Counted from the stretch's first letter, positions 42,737-52,884 are shown. The stretch is 64,000 nt of DNA from Rhizobium sp. BK251 (GCF_004345245.1 NZ_SLUQ01000003.1:248001-312000); one strand, 5' to 3'. The notes: generated from the sequence alone by a model not told the origin. Numbers and translations are program-made.

Positions 42737-44838
42737 CCTGCCCTGAGAAAGCGGATCGCTTCGTCCCGGCGAAAGAGGTAGAGGAGGGTGCGCAGGGCCA
42801 CCCCGCGCTCCCCGGTCAGTTCCGGATCCCTGTCAATGACATAGGCCGCGTCCTTGCGGGCGATCTCCAGCAGGTCGGCATGGGCCTCGAGACTCGCGAT
42901 GCGGAAACCCGGCGTGCCGGACTGCCGTGTACCGAGCAATTCGCCTTCGCCGCGCAGTCTCAGGTCCTCCTCGGCGATGCGGAACCCATCCTCGGTCTCG
43001 CGCATGATCGAGAGGCGCGCATGTCCAGTCTCGCTCAATGGCCCGCGATAAAGCAGGATGCAGCTCGAAGCCTCGTCGCCCCGCCCGACGCGACCGCGCA
43101 GCTGGTGCAGCTGCGCGAGCCCGAAACGCTCGGCATGTTCGATGACCATGATGGTGGCATCCGGTACATCGACGCCCACCTCTACGACGGTCGTCGCGAC
43201 GAGAAGGCGCAGCTCTCCGTTCTTGAACGCCATCATGACAGCGTCCTTCTCGGGGCCGGCCATGCGGCCATGCACGAGGCCGACGCCAGGACCGAGGGCC
43301 TGTGTGAGCGTTGCGTGGCGTTCTTCCGCCGACATCAGGTCGGATTCCTCGGACTCCTCGACAAGCGGGCAGATCCAGTAGGCCTTCCGGCCCTCGGCAA
43401 GCGCGCCCTTCAGCCGCGTCACGATCTCGTCGGTCCGCTCCTGGGGAACGGTGATCGTCTGGATCGGCTTGCGGCCCGCGGGCTTCTCGGTGAGCTTGGA
43501 GACATCCATGTCCCCGAAGGCGGCGAGGACCAGGGTGCGGGGGATCGGTGTCGCGGTCATCACGAGCATATGCGGCGAGATGCCCTTGGCTGTCAGCCGC
43601 AGCCGCTGGTGGACGCCGAAGCGATGCTGCTCATCTACGACCGCGAGCATCAAGTTGGCGTAGCTGACGCTCTCCTGGAATAGTGCATGGGTGCCGATGA
43701 CCAGCTGGGCTTCGCCGGATGCGATCCTCTCGAGAATCGTCTCGCGCTCGCGGCCCTTCGCGCGGCCTGTGAGCACTTCCACGGAAATACCTGCATCCGC
43801 AGCATATTTCGATATCGTTGCGTAATGCTGTCGGGCGAGGATTTCGGTTGGTGCCATCAGCACCGCCTGTCCGCCGCTTTCGATGACGGCGGCAATGGCC
43901 ATCAGTGCGACGAGTGTCTTGCCGGAGCCGACATCGCCCTGCAGGAGGCGCAGCATCCGCTCCGTACCCGCCATGTCCCGGAGGATATCGGCGACCGCTT
44001 CGTTTTGGCTTCCGGTAGGCGAGAACGGCAGCGCCTCGAGAATCCTGCGGCTCACCGCGCCGGTCGGGTGGACGGGCTGGCCCGGCACCTTGCGCAGGCG
44101 TTGGCGAACCAGAGACAATGAGAGCTGGCCGGCGAGGAATTCGTCATAGGCGATGCGTCTGCGGGCCGGTGCATTCGGGTCTATGTCGCTCGCTTCTTGC
44201 GGCTCGTGGAGTGCGCGAAAGCTCTCCGTGATCGAGGAAAAGCCATGCCGCTGCAGCAGCGAGGGCTCCAGCCATTCCGGAAGCTGCGGCAGGCGGGCGA
44301 GTGCGGCCTCGATGATCTTGCGAAGCGATTTCGGCGAGAGGCCGGCGGTCATCGGATAGACCGGTTCGATCAGAGGCAGGTTCTCGCCTTCCTCAAGACG
44401 GACGATATAGTCCGGGTGAACCATGGAGGCGCGACCGTTGAACCAGTCGATCTTGCCGCTGATGGTTACCGTCTCGTCGATGGGGAGTTGCTTCTCCAGC
44501 CATTGCGCCTGCCCACGGAAGAAGACCAGCGTCAGTTCGCCGGTGTCGTCATGGAGGAACACACGGTAGGGCACGTTGCTGCGGCCGCGCGGTGGCGGCT
44601 GGTGGCGGTCGACACGCGCCGTAATGGTGACGATCGCGCCCTGTGGCGCGCGTGCTATGCCAGGCTGCTGGCTCCGGTCGATGAGAGAATGGGGCGCGTG
44701 AAACAGGAGGTCGATGACGCGGCAGTCTTCCGGACCTTCTCGCCCGAGCAGCTTGACCAGAAATTCCGCGACCTTCGGGCCGACACCTGGAAGCGTCGCG
44801 ACGGAGGAGAAAAGCGGATCGAGGATGGCGGGGCGCAT
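42733..44838 (-). CDS. recG: ATP-dependent DNA helicase RecG
   Basis: Helicase of 701 residues that remodels stalled replication forks and branched DNA. An N-terminal wedge/OB domain is followed by Walker A LLQGDVGSGKTLVALMA, the DEQH box VVDEQHRFGVHQR, TATPIPRTL, and the C-terminal VVEVGVDVPDATIMVIEHAERFGLAQLHQLRGRVGRG helicase motifs. ATG 44838 begins the family start MRPAILDPLFSS; a TTG at 44874 is less likely. It is divergent from sdhE. Stop lies in the repeat element at its end. Confidence 0.95.
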   Translation of the reverse strand: MRPAILDPLFSSVATLPGVGPKVAEFLVKLLGREGPEDCRVIDLLFHAPHSLIDRSQQPGIARAPQGAIVTITARVDRHQPPPRGRSNVPYRVFLHDDTGELTLVFFRGQAQWLEKQLPIDETVTISGKIDWFNGRASMVHPDYIVRLEEGENLPLIEPVYPMTAGLSPKSLRKIIEAALARLPQLPEWLEPSLLQRHGFSSITESFRALHEPQEASDIDPNAPARRRIAYDEFLAGQLSLSLVRQRLRKVPGQPVHPTGAVSRRILEALPFSPTGSQNEAVADILRDMAGTERMLRLLQGDVGSGKTLVALMAIAAVIESGGQAVLMAPTEILARQHYATISKYAADAGISVEVLTGRAKGRERETILERIASGEAQLVIGTHALFQESVSYANLMLAVVDEQHRFGVHQRLRLTAKGISPHMLVMTATPIPRTLVLAAFGDMDVSKLTEKPAGRKPIQTITVPQERTDEIVTRLKGALAEGRKAYWICPLVEESEESDLMSAEERHATLTQALGPGVGLVHGRMAGPEKDAVMMAFKNGELRLLVATTVVEVGVDVPDATIMVIEHAERFGLAQLHQLRGRVGRGDEASSCILLYRGPLSETGHARLSIMRETEDGFRIAEEDLRLRGEGELLGTRQSGTPGFRIASLEAHADLLEIARKDAAYVIDRDPELTGERGVALRTLLYLFRRDEAIRFLRAG

Positions 44839-45008
44839 ACGGGCAAAATGCGACGAGAGGCGGTCCGTTGGCAAGACTCGCGACCAGTGAAATCCAAGGA
44901 TTTCCTGAGCGGAGTATTTGACCGCCTTCGCCGCTTTTTTCGCAAAAACCGGTTCCCACTTGTTCCGCCAATGTTTTATAGAGGCGCATCAACAGGAAGG
45001 TATCTTCG

Positions 45009-45326
45009 ATGACAGGCATAACCCTCAGCAGTGCCGACCTCGATCCGCGCCGCAGGCGGATCTTGTTTCGCTGTTGGCATCGCGGCATTCGCGAAATGGA
45101 CCTGGTCCTGGGGCAGTTCGCCGAAGCCGAGCTTGCGACCCTTTCGGAGGTCGAGCTCGACGAGCTGGAGGCCATCATGGCCGAAGAAGACAATGACCTG
45201 CTGCGCTGGGTCATGGGGACCTGGCCGCTGCCGGATCGCTTCCGCACGCCGATGTTTGAAAGGATCGTGGCCTACAAGCCTGATTTCGACCGCAAGTTCA
45301 GCGAATATTTCGGGACGCCGGAATGA
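45009..45326 (+). CDS. sdhE: Succinate dehydrogenase flavinylation factor SdhE
   Basis: Protein of 105 residues in the SdhE (YgfY/DUF339) family, which promotes covalent FAD attachment to succinate dehydrogenase SdhA. The diagnostic motif RGIREMD (RGxxE) is in a helical bundle region (RRRILFRCWHRGIREMDLVLG), and the conserved DLLRWVMG follows. Its stop overlaps the start of mfd (ATGA), so the two are translated together although unrelated in function. Its recG-side leader is short. Confidence 0.92.
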   Translation: MTGITLSSADLDPRRRRILFRCWHRGIREMDLVLGQFAEAELATLSEVELDELEAIMAEEDNDLLRWVMGTWPLPDRFRTPMFERIVAYKPDFDRKFSEYFGTPE

Positions 45327-48300
45327 TCTCGGGCTTTGATGCGAAGAGGCTCGCCGCCACGGCGGAGCCGCTGACGATTGGCAACGCGCCCTCCGGCATC
45401 GAGGCCATCCTGCTCGCTGAACTCGCCCGCAACGGGCAGCCCGTGGCCTATGTCCTTTCCGACGGTCAGCGGATGGCCGACCTCGAACAGATGATCGGTT
45501 TCGTTGCGCCGGATATTCCCGTTCTGACGCTGCCTGCCTGGGACTGTCTGCCTTACGACCGCGTCTCGCCGAGCGCCGATACCTCGGCTCGCCGTCTTGC
45601 GGCGCTGGGCGGGCTGATCGCGCATCACAAGAAGCCGCATCCCGCGATCGCGCTGGTAACGGTCAATGCGATGCTGCAGAAGGTCGCCCCGCAGGAGGTG
45701 ATCGAGAGCCTCGCTTTCTCGGCCCGGCCCGGCAACCAGCTGCGGATGGACGATCTAGTGGGCCGGCTAGAACGAAACGGATTCGATCGCGTCGCAACGG
45801 TCCGCGAGGTCGGTGAATATGCCGTACGTGGCGGCATTCTCGATGTCTTCGTGCCCGGCACGGAGGAGCCGGTGCGGCTCGACTTCTTCGGCGACACGCT
45901 GGAAAGCATCCGCAGCTTCGATCCGGCAAGCCAGCGGACGATCGGGCAGGTGCGCTCGCTCGATCTCAACCCCATGAGCGAAGTGACGCTGACGCCCGAC
46001 ACGATCAGCCGGTTCAGGAAGAACTATCTCTCGCTCTTCGGCGCGGCGACACGCGACGACGCGCTCTACGTCGCGGTTTCGGAAGGGCGCCGCTATGCAG
46101 GCATGGAGCATTGGCTGCCTCTCTTCTACGAAAAGCTGGATACCGTATTCGACTATCTGAGCGGCTTTCGCATCGTTACCGACCACACAGTGCGCGAGGC
46201 GGCGGAGGAGCGTTCGAAGCTCGTCCTCGACTACTATGAGGCACGGCGCAGCTCCGGCGAGCAACGGAAGGGGCAGATGGCCCAGGGCACACCCTACAAA
46301 CCCGTCTCGCCCGGCCAGCTCTACCTCGACGGCAGCGGCTTCGGGAAGATCCTCGACGCATTGAACACCATCCGCATCTCGCCGTTCAACGAGCATGAAG
46401 GCGAAGCGCGCCGTGTCATCAATCTCGATGCAAGGCCGGGACCGCGCTGGGCGCGGCCGGCCGGCGAAGGCATCGAGGCGGAACAACGCGTCAATGTCTT
46501 CGATCTCGCGGTCAAATACGTGGCGGATCGCAGGGCGAGCGGCGGAAAGGTCCTCATCACGGCCTGGACCGAGGGTTCGCTGGACCGGCTGCTGCAGGTC
46601 CTCAACGAACACGGTCTGGAGCGCGTCAAGCCGATCGAGGCGCTGAAGGACATCGATTCCCTTGCAAGGGGCGAGGCGGCTGCGGCCGTGCTCAGCCTCG
46701 AAGCGGGTTTCGAAAGCGGCGACTTCGTCGTCATCGGCGAGCAGGACATCCTTGGCGACCGCATGGTGCGCCGCTCCAAGAGGCGCAAGCGTGCGGCTGA
46801 TTTCATATCCGAAGTTGGTGGCCTCGACGAAGGCTCGATCGTGGTCCACGCCGAACATGGCATCGGCCGCTTTATCGGACTTCGGACCATCGAGGCGGCA
46901 GGCGCGCCCCATGCCTGCCTGGAACTGCAATATGCCGACGAGGCCAAGCTCTTCCTGCCAGTGGAGAATATCGAGCTGCTGTCGCGCTACGGCTCGGAGG
47001 CGAGCGATGCACAGCTTGACCGGCTCGGTGGCGGCGCCTGGCAGGCCCGCAAGGCCAAGCTCAAGAAGCGGCTGCTCGACATGGCCGACGGGCTCATCCG
47101 CATCGCGGCTGCGCGCCTGACGCGGCATGCGCCAGTCCTCACCGCGCCGGACGGGCTCTATGACGAGTTTTCCGCGCGCTTTCCCTATGACGAAACCGAG
47201 GACCAGATGACCGCCATCGAGGCCGTTCGGGAGGATCTCGGGGCCGGGCGGCCGATGGATCGCCTGGTCTGCGGCGATGTCGGCTTCGGCAAGACGGAGG
47301 TGGCGTTGCGGGCCGCGTTCGTCGCGGCGATGAATGGCGTTCAGGTCGCTGTCGTCGTGCCAACGACCCTGCTCTCCCGCCAGCATTTCAAGACCTTCTC
47401 GGAGCGTTTCCGCGGACTTCCGATCCGCATCCAGCAGGCCTCGCGGCTTGTCGGCTCCAAGGACCTCGCACTGACGAAGAAGGAGGTCGCGGACGGGAAG
47501 ACCGACATCGTCGTCGGCACGCATGCGCTGCTCGGCGCGGGCATCAAGTTCGCGAATCTCGGCCTGCTTGTTATCGACGAGGAGCAGCACTTCGGGGTGA
47601 AGCACAAGGAGCGGCTGAAGGAGCTGAAGAGCGACGTGCACGTGTTGACGCTTTCGGCGACGCCGATCCCGCGGACCCTACAGCTCGCCATGACCGGCGT
47701 GCGGGAGCTCTCGCTGATCACCACGCCACCGGTCGACCGCATGGCGGTGCGGACCTTCATCTCGCCTTTCGATTCACTCGTCATCCGCGAGACGCTGATG
47801 CGCGAGCACTACCGCGGCGGCCAAAGCTTCTACGTCTGCCCGCGCCTTTCCGACCTCGCCGATATCCACGCCTTCCTGCAGTCGGACGTGCCGGAACTGA
47901 AGGTCGCGGTCGCGCACGGTCAGATGCCTGCGGGCGAGCTCGAGGACATCATGAACGCCTTCTACGAGGGCCGCTATGATGTGCTCCTGTCGACCACGAT
48001 CGTGGAATCCGGTCTCGACGTACCGACTGCCAACACGTTGATCGTTCATCGCGCCGACATGTTCGGGCTTGCGCAGCTCTACCAGCTGCGCGGGCGTGTC
48101 GGCCGCTCGAAGGTCCGGGCCTTCGCGCTTTTCACCCTGCCGGTGAACAAGATGCTGACCGCGACTGCCGAGCGGCGGCTCAAGGTGCTTCAGTCCCTCG
48201 ATACGCTTGGCGCCGGCTTCCAGCTCGCAAGCCACGATCTCGACATTCGCGGCGCCGGCAACCTGCTTGGCGAGGAGCAGTCCGGCCACATCAAGGAGGT

Positions 48301-48826
48301 CGGCTTCGAGCTTTACCAGCAGATGCTGGAAGAGGCGGTGGCCGAGGTGAAGGGCGAAGACGAGATCCATGATACCGGCTGGTCGCCGCAGATCTCGGTC
48401 GGGACGCCGGTCATGATTCCCGACAACTACGTGCCGGACCTGCACCTGCGCATGGCGCTCTACCGCCGGCTCGGCGAACTCGCCGATATCAAGGAGATTG
48501 ACTCGTTCGGTGCCGAGATGATCGACCGCTTTGGTCCGCTGCCGATCGAGGTGCAGCATCTGCTGAAGATCGTCTACATCAAGCTCCTCTGCCGCATCGC
48601 TAATGTCGAGAAGCTCGATGCCGGACCCAAGGGCGTCGTGGTACAGTTTCGCAACAAGGAGTTCCCGAACCCAGCTGCACTCGTCGGCTATATCGCCAAG
48701 CAGGGGACAACGGCGAAGATTCGCCCTGATCACAGCGTGTTCCTGACACGCGATCTGCCAACGCCGGAAAAGCGGCTGCAGGGGGCAGCGGTCGTCATGA
48801 CGCAGCTCGCGGAACTCGCGAAATAG
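45323..48826 (+). CDS. mfd: Transcription-repair coupling factor Mfd
   Basis: Large translocase of 1167 residues that removes RNA polymerase stalled at DNA lesions and recruits UvrA. The N-terminal part resembles UvrB (LPAWDCLPYDRVSPS, GGILDVFVPG). The RNA polymerase interaction domain contains VHAEHGIGRFIGL. The motor has Walker A CGDVGFGKTEVALRAAF, the DEEQ box VIDEEQHFGVKHKERLK, LTLSATPIPRTLQLA and QLYQLRGRVGRS. A C-terminal domain that normally masks the UvrA site follows. ATG 45323 overlaps sdhE. Confidence 0.96.
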   Translation: MISGFDAKRLAATAEPLTIGNAPSGIEAILLAELARNGQPVAYVLSDGQRMADLEQMIGFVAPDIPVLTLPAWDCLPYDRVSPSADTSARRLAALGGLIAHHKKPHPAIALVTVNAMLQKVAPQEVIESLAFSARPGNQLRMDDLVGRLERNGFDRVATVREVGEYAVRGGILDVFVPGTEEPVRLDFFGDTLESIRSFDPASQRTIGQVRSLDLNPMSEVTLTPDTISRFRKNYLSLFGAATRDDALYVAVSEGRRYAGMEHWLPLFYEKLDTVFDYLSGFRIVTDHTVREAAEERSKLVLDYYEARRSSGEQRKGQMAQGTPYKPVSPGQLYLDGSGFGKILDALNTIRISPFNEHEGEARRVINLDARPGPRWARPAGEGIEAEQRVNVFDLAVKYVADRRASGGKVLITAWTEGSLDRLLQVLNEHGLERVKPIEALKDIDSLARGEAAAAVLSLEAGFESGDFVVIGEQDILGDRMVRRSKRRKRAADFISEVGGLDEGSIVVHAEHGIGRFIGLRTIEAAGAPHACLELQYADEAKLFLPVENIELLSRYGSEASDAQLDRLGGGAWQARKAKLKKRLLDMADGLIRIAAARLTRHAPVLTAPDGLYDEFSARFPYDETEDQMTAIEAVREDLGAGRPMDRLVCGDVGFGKTEVALRAAFVAAMNGVQVAVVVPTTLLSRQHFKTFSERFRGLPIRIQQASRLVGSKDLALTKKEVADGKTDIVVGTHALLGAGIKFANLGLLVIDEEQHFGVKHKERLKELKSDVHVLTLSATPIPRTLQLAMTGVRELSLITTPPVDRMAVRTFISPFDSLVIRETLMREHYRGGQSFYVCPRLSDLADIHAFLQSDVPELKVAVAHGQMPAGELEDIMNAFYEGRYDVLLSTTIVESGLDVPTANTLIVHRADMFGLAQLYQLRGRVGRSKVRAFALFTLPVNKMLTATAERRLKVLQSLDTLGAGFQLASHDLDIRGAGNLLGEEQSGHIKEVGFELYQQMLEEAVAEVKGEDEIHDTGWSPQISVGTPVMIPDNYVPDLHLRMALYRRLGELADIKEIDSFGAEMIDRFGPLPIEVQHLLKIVYIKLLCRIANVEKLDAGPKGVVVQFRNKEFPNPAALVGYIAKQGTTAKIRPDHSVFLTRDLPTPEKRLQGAAVVMTQLAELAK

Positions 48827-48835
48827 GAGGGGAAA

Positions 48836-49303
48836 ATGGCGAGCTACAAGGCAACGATCGCGTGGGAGCAGAAGGACGAGGGCTTTTCCGACAATCGCTA
48901 CAGCCGCGCCCATACCTGGCGCTTCGACGGTGGAATCGAGCTGCGCGCCTCTTCTTCACCGCATGTCGTACCGCTGCCCTATTCGGTGGAGGACGCTGTT
49001 GATCCGGAGGAGGCGTTCGTCGCCTCGCTTTCGAGCTGCCACATGCTCTGGTTCCTGTCGATTGCCGCCAAGCGTGGTCATTGCATCGACAGCTATGAAG
49101 ACGTTGCTGAGGGAATCCTCGCCAGGAATGCCGAAGGCAAGCTCGCGATGACGGTCGTGACGCTGCGTCCCAGCGTGGTTTTCAGTGGCGACAAGTTGCC
49201 AACCAAGACCGAGATCGGCGCCATGCACCATGAAGCGCATGACGCGTGCTTCATCGCCAATTCGGTTACCACCGACGTGCGCTGTGAACCGGTCTTCGCC
49301 TGA
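48836..49303 (+). CDS. OsmC family peroxiredoxin-like protein
   Basis: Protein of 155 residues in the OsmC/Ohr superfamily, which uses two cysteines to reduce organic hydroperoxides. LSSCHMLWFLSIAAKRG holds the first Cys, and the second is near HEAHDACFIANSV. GGAGGGGAAA precedes the start, ten bases after mfd, so it may be read with mfd. It converges on the DsbA-family gene with only three bases between stops. Confidence 0.85.
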   Translation: MASYKATIAWEQKDEGFSDNRYSRAHTWRFDGGIELRASSSPHVVPLPYSVEDAVDPEEAFVASLSSCHMLWFLSIAAKRGHCIDSYEDVAEGILARNAEGKLAMTVVTLRPSVVFSGDKLPTKTEIGAMHHEAHDACFIANSVTTDVRCEPVFA

Positions 49304-49306
49304 ACC

Positions 49307-49978
49307 CTAGTTCAGCGAGGCGCGTGCTTCGGCCTTCAGCGCCGCGATCTCGCGCAGAGCGTTGGCCAGCACCTCAGGCGTTTGCGCGCCGCTCACGGCA
49401 TACTGCTGGTCGAAGATGAAAAAGGGCACGCCGTTGACGCCCATCTGCTGCGCGGCATCTATTTCCGTGACTATCAGCTCGCGATCGGCATCGGATGCGA
49501 GCAGCGACGTAGTAACGGCACGATCGAGGCCGGCGGCCTCGGCAATGTCGAGGAGGACGGCGTGGTCGCCGACATTGCGCCCTTCCTCGAAATTGGCCCT
49601 GAACAGCGCGGCGACGACGCGGTCCTGCTTCTCACGGCTCTCGGTCATCGCCCAATGGATAAGGCGGTGCGCATCCATCGTATTCGGACCGATCTTGATC
49701 GCCTCGAAATCAAAGTTGATGCCGACTTCGCGGCCGAGATCGCTAAGCATCTTGTGCCCCTGGGCAACACGTTCAGCGCCGCCCAGCTTCTGCTCCAACG
49801 CCTTCTTCTGATCGACGCCTTCCGGCGGATAGTCGGGATTGAGCCTATAGGGCCGCCAGTTGATGTCGACGCCGATTTCGTCCTGCACGGCGGCGATGGC
49901 TAGTTCGAGCCGCGCCTTGCCAAGGTAGCACCAGGGGCAGACCACATCCGAGACGACGTCGATCGTTATGCGTTCCAT
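49307..49978 (-). CDS. DsbA family oxidoreductase (FrnE-like)
   Basis: Thioredoxin-fold protein, 223 residues. The N-terminal active site is DVVCPWCYLGKARLE (CPWC), and the helical insertion contains NFDFEAIKIGPNTMDAHRLIHWA, a hallmark of the FrnE subgroup. There is no signal peptide, so it is probably cytoplasmic and distinct from periplasmic DsbA. The C-terminal VNGVPFFIFDQQYAVSGAQ carries the cis-Pro loop. FrnE relatives take part in disulfide handling under stress; role here is inferred. Confidence 0.9.
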   Translation of the reverse strand: MERITIDVVSDVVCPWCYLGKARLELAIAAVQDEIGVDINWRPYRLNPDYPPEGVDQKKALEQKLGGAERVAQGHKMLSDLGREVGINFDFEAIKIGPNTMDAHRLIHWAMTESREKQDRVVAALFRANFEEGRNVGDHAVLLDIAEAAGLDRAVTTSLLASDADRELIVTEIDAAQQMGVNGVPFFIFDQQYAVSGAQTPEVLANALREIAALKAEARASLN

Positions 49979-50062
49979 GGGCTCTCCTTCAAGGTTGCGG
50001 CAATGGCTGCCATCTAGGCCGTTGCCGGCGGGAGTGCAACCAGGCAGAAAAAGGGAACCACC

Positions 50063-51865
50063 TTATTGAGCGCTGGCATCCCACCAGGTTGGCAGCTGAT
50101 ATCCGTAGAGGGGCACGCTATCAGGATGGCCGATCCGCTTGTTGCGGGCAATCCATTGCTGGTCGGTATGATAGAGCGGCAGGACATAATGGCCGGAAAG
50201 AAGCATCCGGTCATGCGACCGTACCGCCGCGGTGAAATCCTCTGCCGAGCGCGCCGCCAGTATATGATCGATCAGCGTATCGACGTCCGGATCGGCGACG
50301 CCGGCGAAGTTCGAACTCCCTTCGCGGTCGCGCGATGCGGACGACCAGAACGAGAGCTGCTCGCTGCCCGGAGACAACGAAGACGGGTAAGACTTGATGA
50401 TAACGTCGTAGTCGAAGCTATTGGTACGGCTTTGATATTGCGAATCGTCGACAGTGCGTATCGAGGCGGATATTCCGAGCGTCTGCAGCGAGCGCTGGTA
50501 GACCACCGCGAGCTTTTCCTGATCCGTGTTCTGGGTCATGATCTCGAATGCGAGGTGCTTGCCAGTGGCATCGACCATTTTCCCGCCTTGGATCGAATAG
50601 CCGGCTTCCTTCAGCAGCTGAACCGCCTGGCGCAGCACGTTGCGGTCTCGGCCGGAGCCGTCCGTGACCGGAAGCTTGTAGGTCCCGTTCAGGATGTCGG
50701 GCTGGATGCGCTGCTTGATCGGGCCGAGGAGCGTCAACTCCCGCTCGTCCGCGGGGACCCCGAAACTGGAAAGATCGGAATTCTGCCAGAAGCTTTCCGT
50801 GCGCTTGTAGGCATTGGAGAACAGATTCTTGTTCGCCCACTCGAAGTCGAAAACCAGGGAGAGCCCTTCGCGAAGCTTAGCGTCCTCGAACATCGGCCGG
50901 CGCGTATTGAAGACGAAGCCCAGCATCCCGCTCGGCAGCTTCGGCTTGAACGTGTCCTTCACGATCGTGCCGGATGCGATCGCCGGAAAATTATAGGCCG
51001 TCGCCCAATGCCCTGGGCTGCCGTCCGGATATACATCGACATCGCCCTTCTTGAAGGCCTCGAAGAGTGTCGTATCCTGCAGGAAATACTGGACGGTAAG
51101 CTGGTCGTAGTTGTCGAAGCCCACCTTGGCGGGAATGTCCTTGCCCCAGTAGTTTGGGTCCCGCTCGTAAGTGATGCTCTCTCCCGGCTTGACCGACTTT
51201 ACCTTGTAGGGGCCGGAGCCCATTGGCGGCGTGAGCGAGGTGCGGTCGAAGGTTTCCGGATCAATGGCATGTTTCGGCAGGACCGGCGCGAGCGCAAAGA
51301 TCAGCGGCGTCTCCCTGTCAGCCTTGTCGTTGAAGGTGAATCGTACGCCGTGCTCGCCGATCTTTTCCATCTTCGACACCACGCTGAGGCGGCTGGCGAA
51401 GGGAACGCGCCCCTTGTCGCGCAGGAGTTCGAAGCTGAACATCACGTCTTCGGGCGTAACGGGCTGGCCGTCCTGCCATTTCGCCTTCGGATTGATGTTG
51501 AACTGGATGAAGGTGCGATCGTCGTCCCACTCCACGCTCTCGGCGAGCAGGCCGTACATGGTGAAGGGCTCGTCCCTCGAGCGCTGCATCAGGGATTCGT
51601 AGACGAGATTGCCGAACTCCGGGTCCCACATGCCGCGCGCGGTCGTGCGCATGCTCTTGAGGATGAAGGGATTGAGGTTGTCGAAGGTGCCGACCACTCC
51701 ATAGGTGATCTTTCCGCCTTTTTTCACGTCCGGATTGACATAGCTGAAATGCGTGTAGTCCGGCGGCAGCGCGGGGTCCCCGTGCATGGCAATGCCGTGA
51801 AGCGGCTGGGCGATCGCGGCGCTGGCGACAAGCGCGAAGACAAAGGGAAGAGCGATCCGGAGCAC
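50063..51865 (-). CDS. Extracellular solute-binding protein, family 5 (YejA-like)
   Basis: Periplasmic binding protein, 600 residues, of the oligopeptide/microcin C type. A signal peptide (LRIALPFVFALVASAAIA, cut before QPLHG) precedes GKITYGVVGTFDNLNPFILK and the family 5 blocks FNINPKAKWQDGQPVTPEDVMFSFE and GSGPYKVKSVKPGESITYERDPNYWG. I prefer GTG 51865, with GGAAAGGA eight bases upstream, over TTG 51886. No permease or ATPase lies beside it in this window, so its transporter partners must be encoded elsewhere. Confidence 0.9.
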   Translation of the reverse strand: MLRIALPFVFALVASAAIAQPLHGIAMHGDPALPPDYTHFSYVNPDVKKGGKITYGVVGTFDNLNPFILKSMRTTARGMWDPEFGNLVYESLMQRSRDEPFTMYGLLAESVEWDDDRTFIQFNINPKAKWQDGQPVTPEDVMFSFELLRDKGRVPFASRLSVVSKMEKIGEHGVRFTFNDKADRETPLIFALAPVLPKHAIDPETFDRTSLTPPMGSGPYKVKSVKPGESITYERDPNYWGKDIPAKVGFDNYDQLTVQYFLQDTTLFEAFKKGDVDVYPDGSPGHWATAYNFPAIASGTIVKDTFKPKLPSGMLGFVFNTRRPMFEDAKLREGLSLVFDFEWANKNLFSNAYKRTESFWQNSDLSSFGVPADERELTLLGPIKQRIQPDILNGTYKLPVTDGSGRDRNVLRQAVQLLKEAGYSIQGGKMVDATGKHLAFEIMTQNTDQEKLAVVYQRSLQTLGISASIRTVDDSQYQSRTNSFDYDVIIKSYPSSLSPGSEQLSFWSSASRDREGSSNFAGVADPDVDTLIDHILAARSAEDFTAAVRSHDRMLLSGHYVLPLYHTDQQWIARNKRIGHPDSVPLYGYQLPTWWDASAQ

Positions 51866-52134
51866 GACGGAAATCCTTTCCGGCAAAAGGGCTTGATTCG
51901 CAAAAAGCTTATCATGGGGACCGTCGAATCCAACAATTGCTCATGATTTCTTGGCGATGACCGCGAAAAAGCCAAAGAAGTGCTGGATATCGTTTGCAAC
52001 GCGATGTAACAGGTGGTCGGAAGACATCGGGTCACGCATTTGCCTTAATTTTCCGTGAGGTGGAGGCCAATCGACCGTTTGAAAAGGGGCAGCAGGTCGT
52101 TGCCCCGGGCGACTTTCAGGAGACGGATCTCGTT

Positions 52135-52800
52135 ATGATGTTCAAGTCAGACAAGAAAATACGGACAGCTCTGTCCGCACTGGCCGTGGTGATCGGCGCT
52201 GCGTCGGCTCCGGCCGTTACGTTTGCACAGGATGCCGCTGCGGCTCCGACCGACAGTGCACAGCCGGCTGCGCCGGCCGCGCCTCGTCTGGGTTGGTACA
52301 AGACCTGCAGCAAGCAGGAAGACAGCGACATCTGCGTCGTTCAGAACCTCGTTGTCGCCAATGGCGGACAGCTCGTTACCGCCGTCGGCCTGATCACGGT
52401 CGAGGGCAAGGTGAACCGCAAGCTTCTGCAGGTTTCCGTACCCACGGCGCGTCTCATCGCACCGGGCATCGGCATGCAGATCGATGGCGGCAAGCCCCAG
52501 AAGATCGACTACGCGATCTGCCTGCCGGACAAGTGCACGGCTGAAATCCCGCTGACGGACGCAATGGTCGCGAGCCTGAAGAAGGGCAGCGAAGTCATCT
52601 TCACCTCGATCAACTTCCGCCGCGCTCCGAACCCGATCAAGGTCTCGCTCGAAGGCTTCACGGGCGCCTTTGATGGCGCTCCGGTTTCCGAATCGAAGCT
52701 CGCCGAGACGCAGCGCAGCCTCCAGGAAGGCATGCAGAAGAAGGCCGAGGAAGCACGCAAGAAGCTTGAGGACGCCCAGAAGGCCGCCAAGGCTCAGTAA
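52135..52800 (+). CDS. Invasion-associated locus B (IalB) family protein
   Basis: Secreted protein, about 221 residues, with a signal peptide (IRTALSALAVVIGAASAPAVTFAQ) and an Ala/Pro-rich stretch, then the IalB domain with WYKTCSKQEDSDICVVQNLV and YAICLPDKCTAEIPL (disulfide-type Cys pattern). A charged helical tail (about 185-221, rich in E, K, A) follows. AGGAG is about 11 bases before ATG 52135; an adjacent ATG at 52138 is equally possible. The family was named from Bartonella; here it is probably an envelope or periplasmic protein of unknown role. Confidence 0.85.
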   Translation: MMFKSDKKIRTALSALAVVIGAASAPAVTFAQDAAAAPTDSAQPAAPAAPRLGWYKTCSKQEDSDICVVQNLVVANGGQLVTAVGLITVEGKVNRKLLQVSVPTARLIAPGIGMQIDGGKPQKIDYAICLPDKCTAEIPLTDAMVASLKKGSEVIFTSINFRRAPNPIKVSLEGFTGAFDGAPVSESKLAETQRSLQEGMQKKAEEARKKLEDAQKAAKAQ

Positions 52801-52823
52801 AAACTCCGCCTTTAGCAATGACG

Positions 52824-52850
52824 AAGCCCGGCCCTCGTGCCGGGCTTTTT
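52824..52850 (+). terminator. Intrinsic terminator after IalB-family gene
   Basis: Perfect 9-bp stem AAGCCCGGC / GCCGGGCTT with loop CCTCGT, followed by a T-run. Confidence 0.9.
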
Positions 52851-52884
52851 GTTTGATAGTGCGGCTGCTCGTTGCGCGCCCGCC

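Noticed and set aside
50066..51946. Long open frame of 626 codons on the plus strand
   Set aside because: Opposite the solute-binding protein gene with clear signal peptide and family motifs; the plus-strand sequence looks like a shadow.
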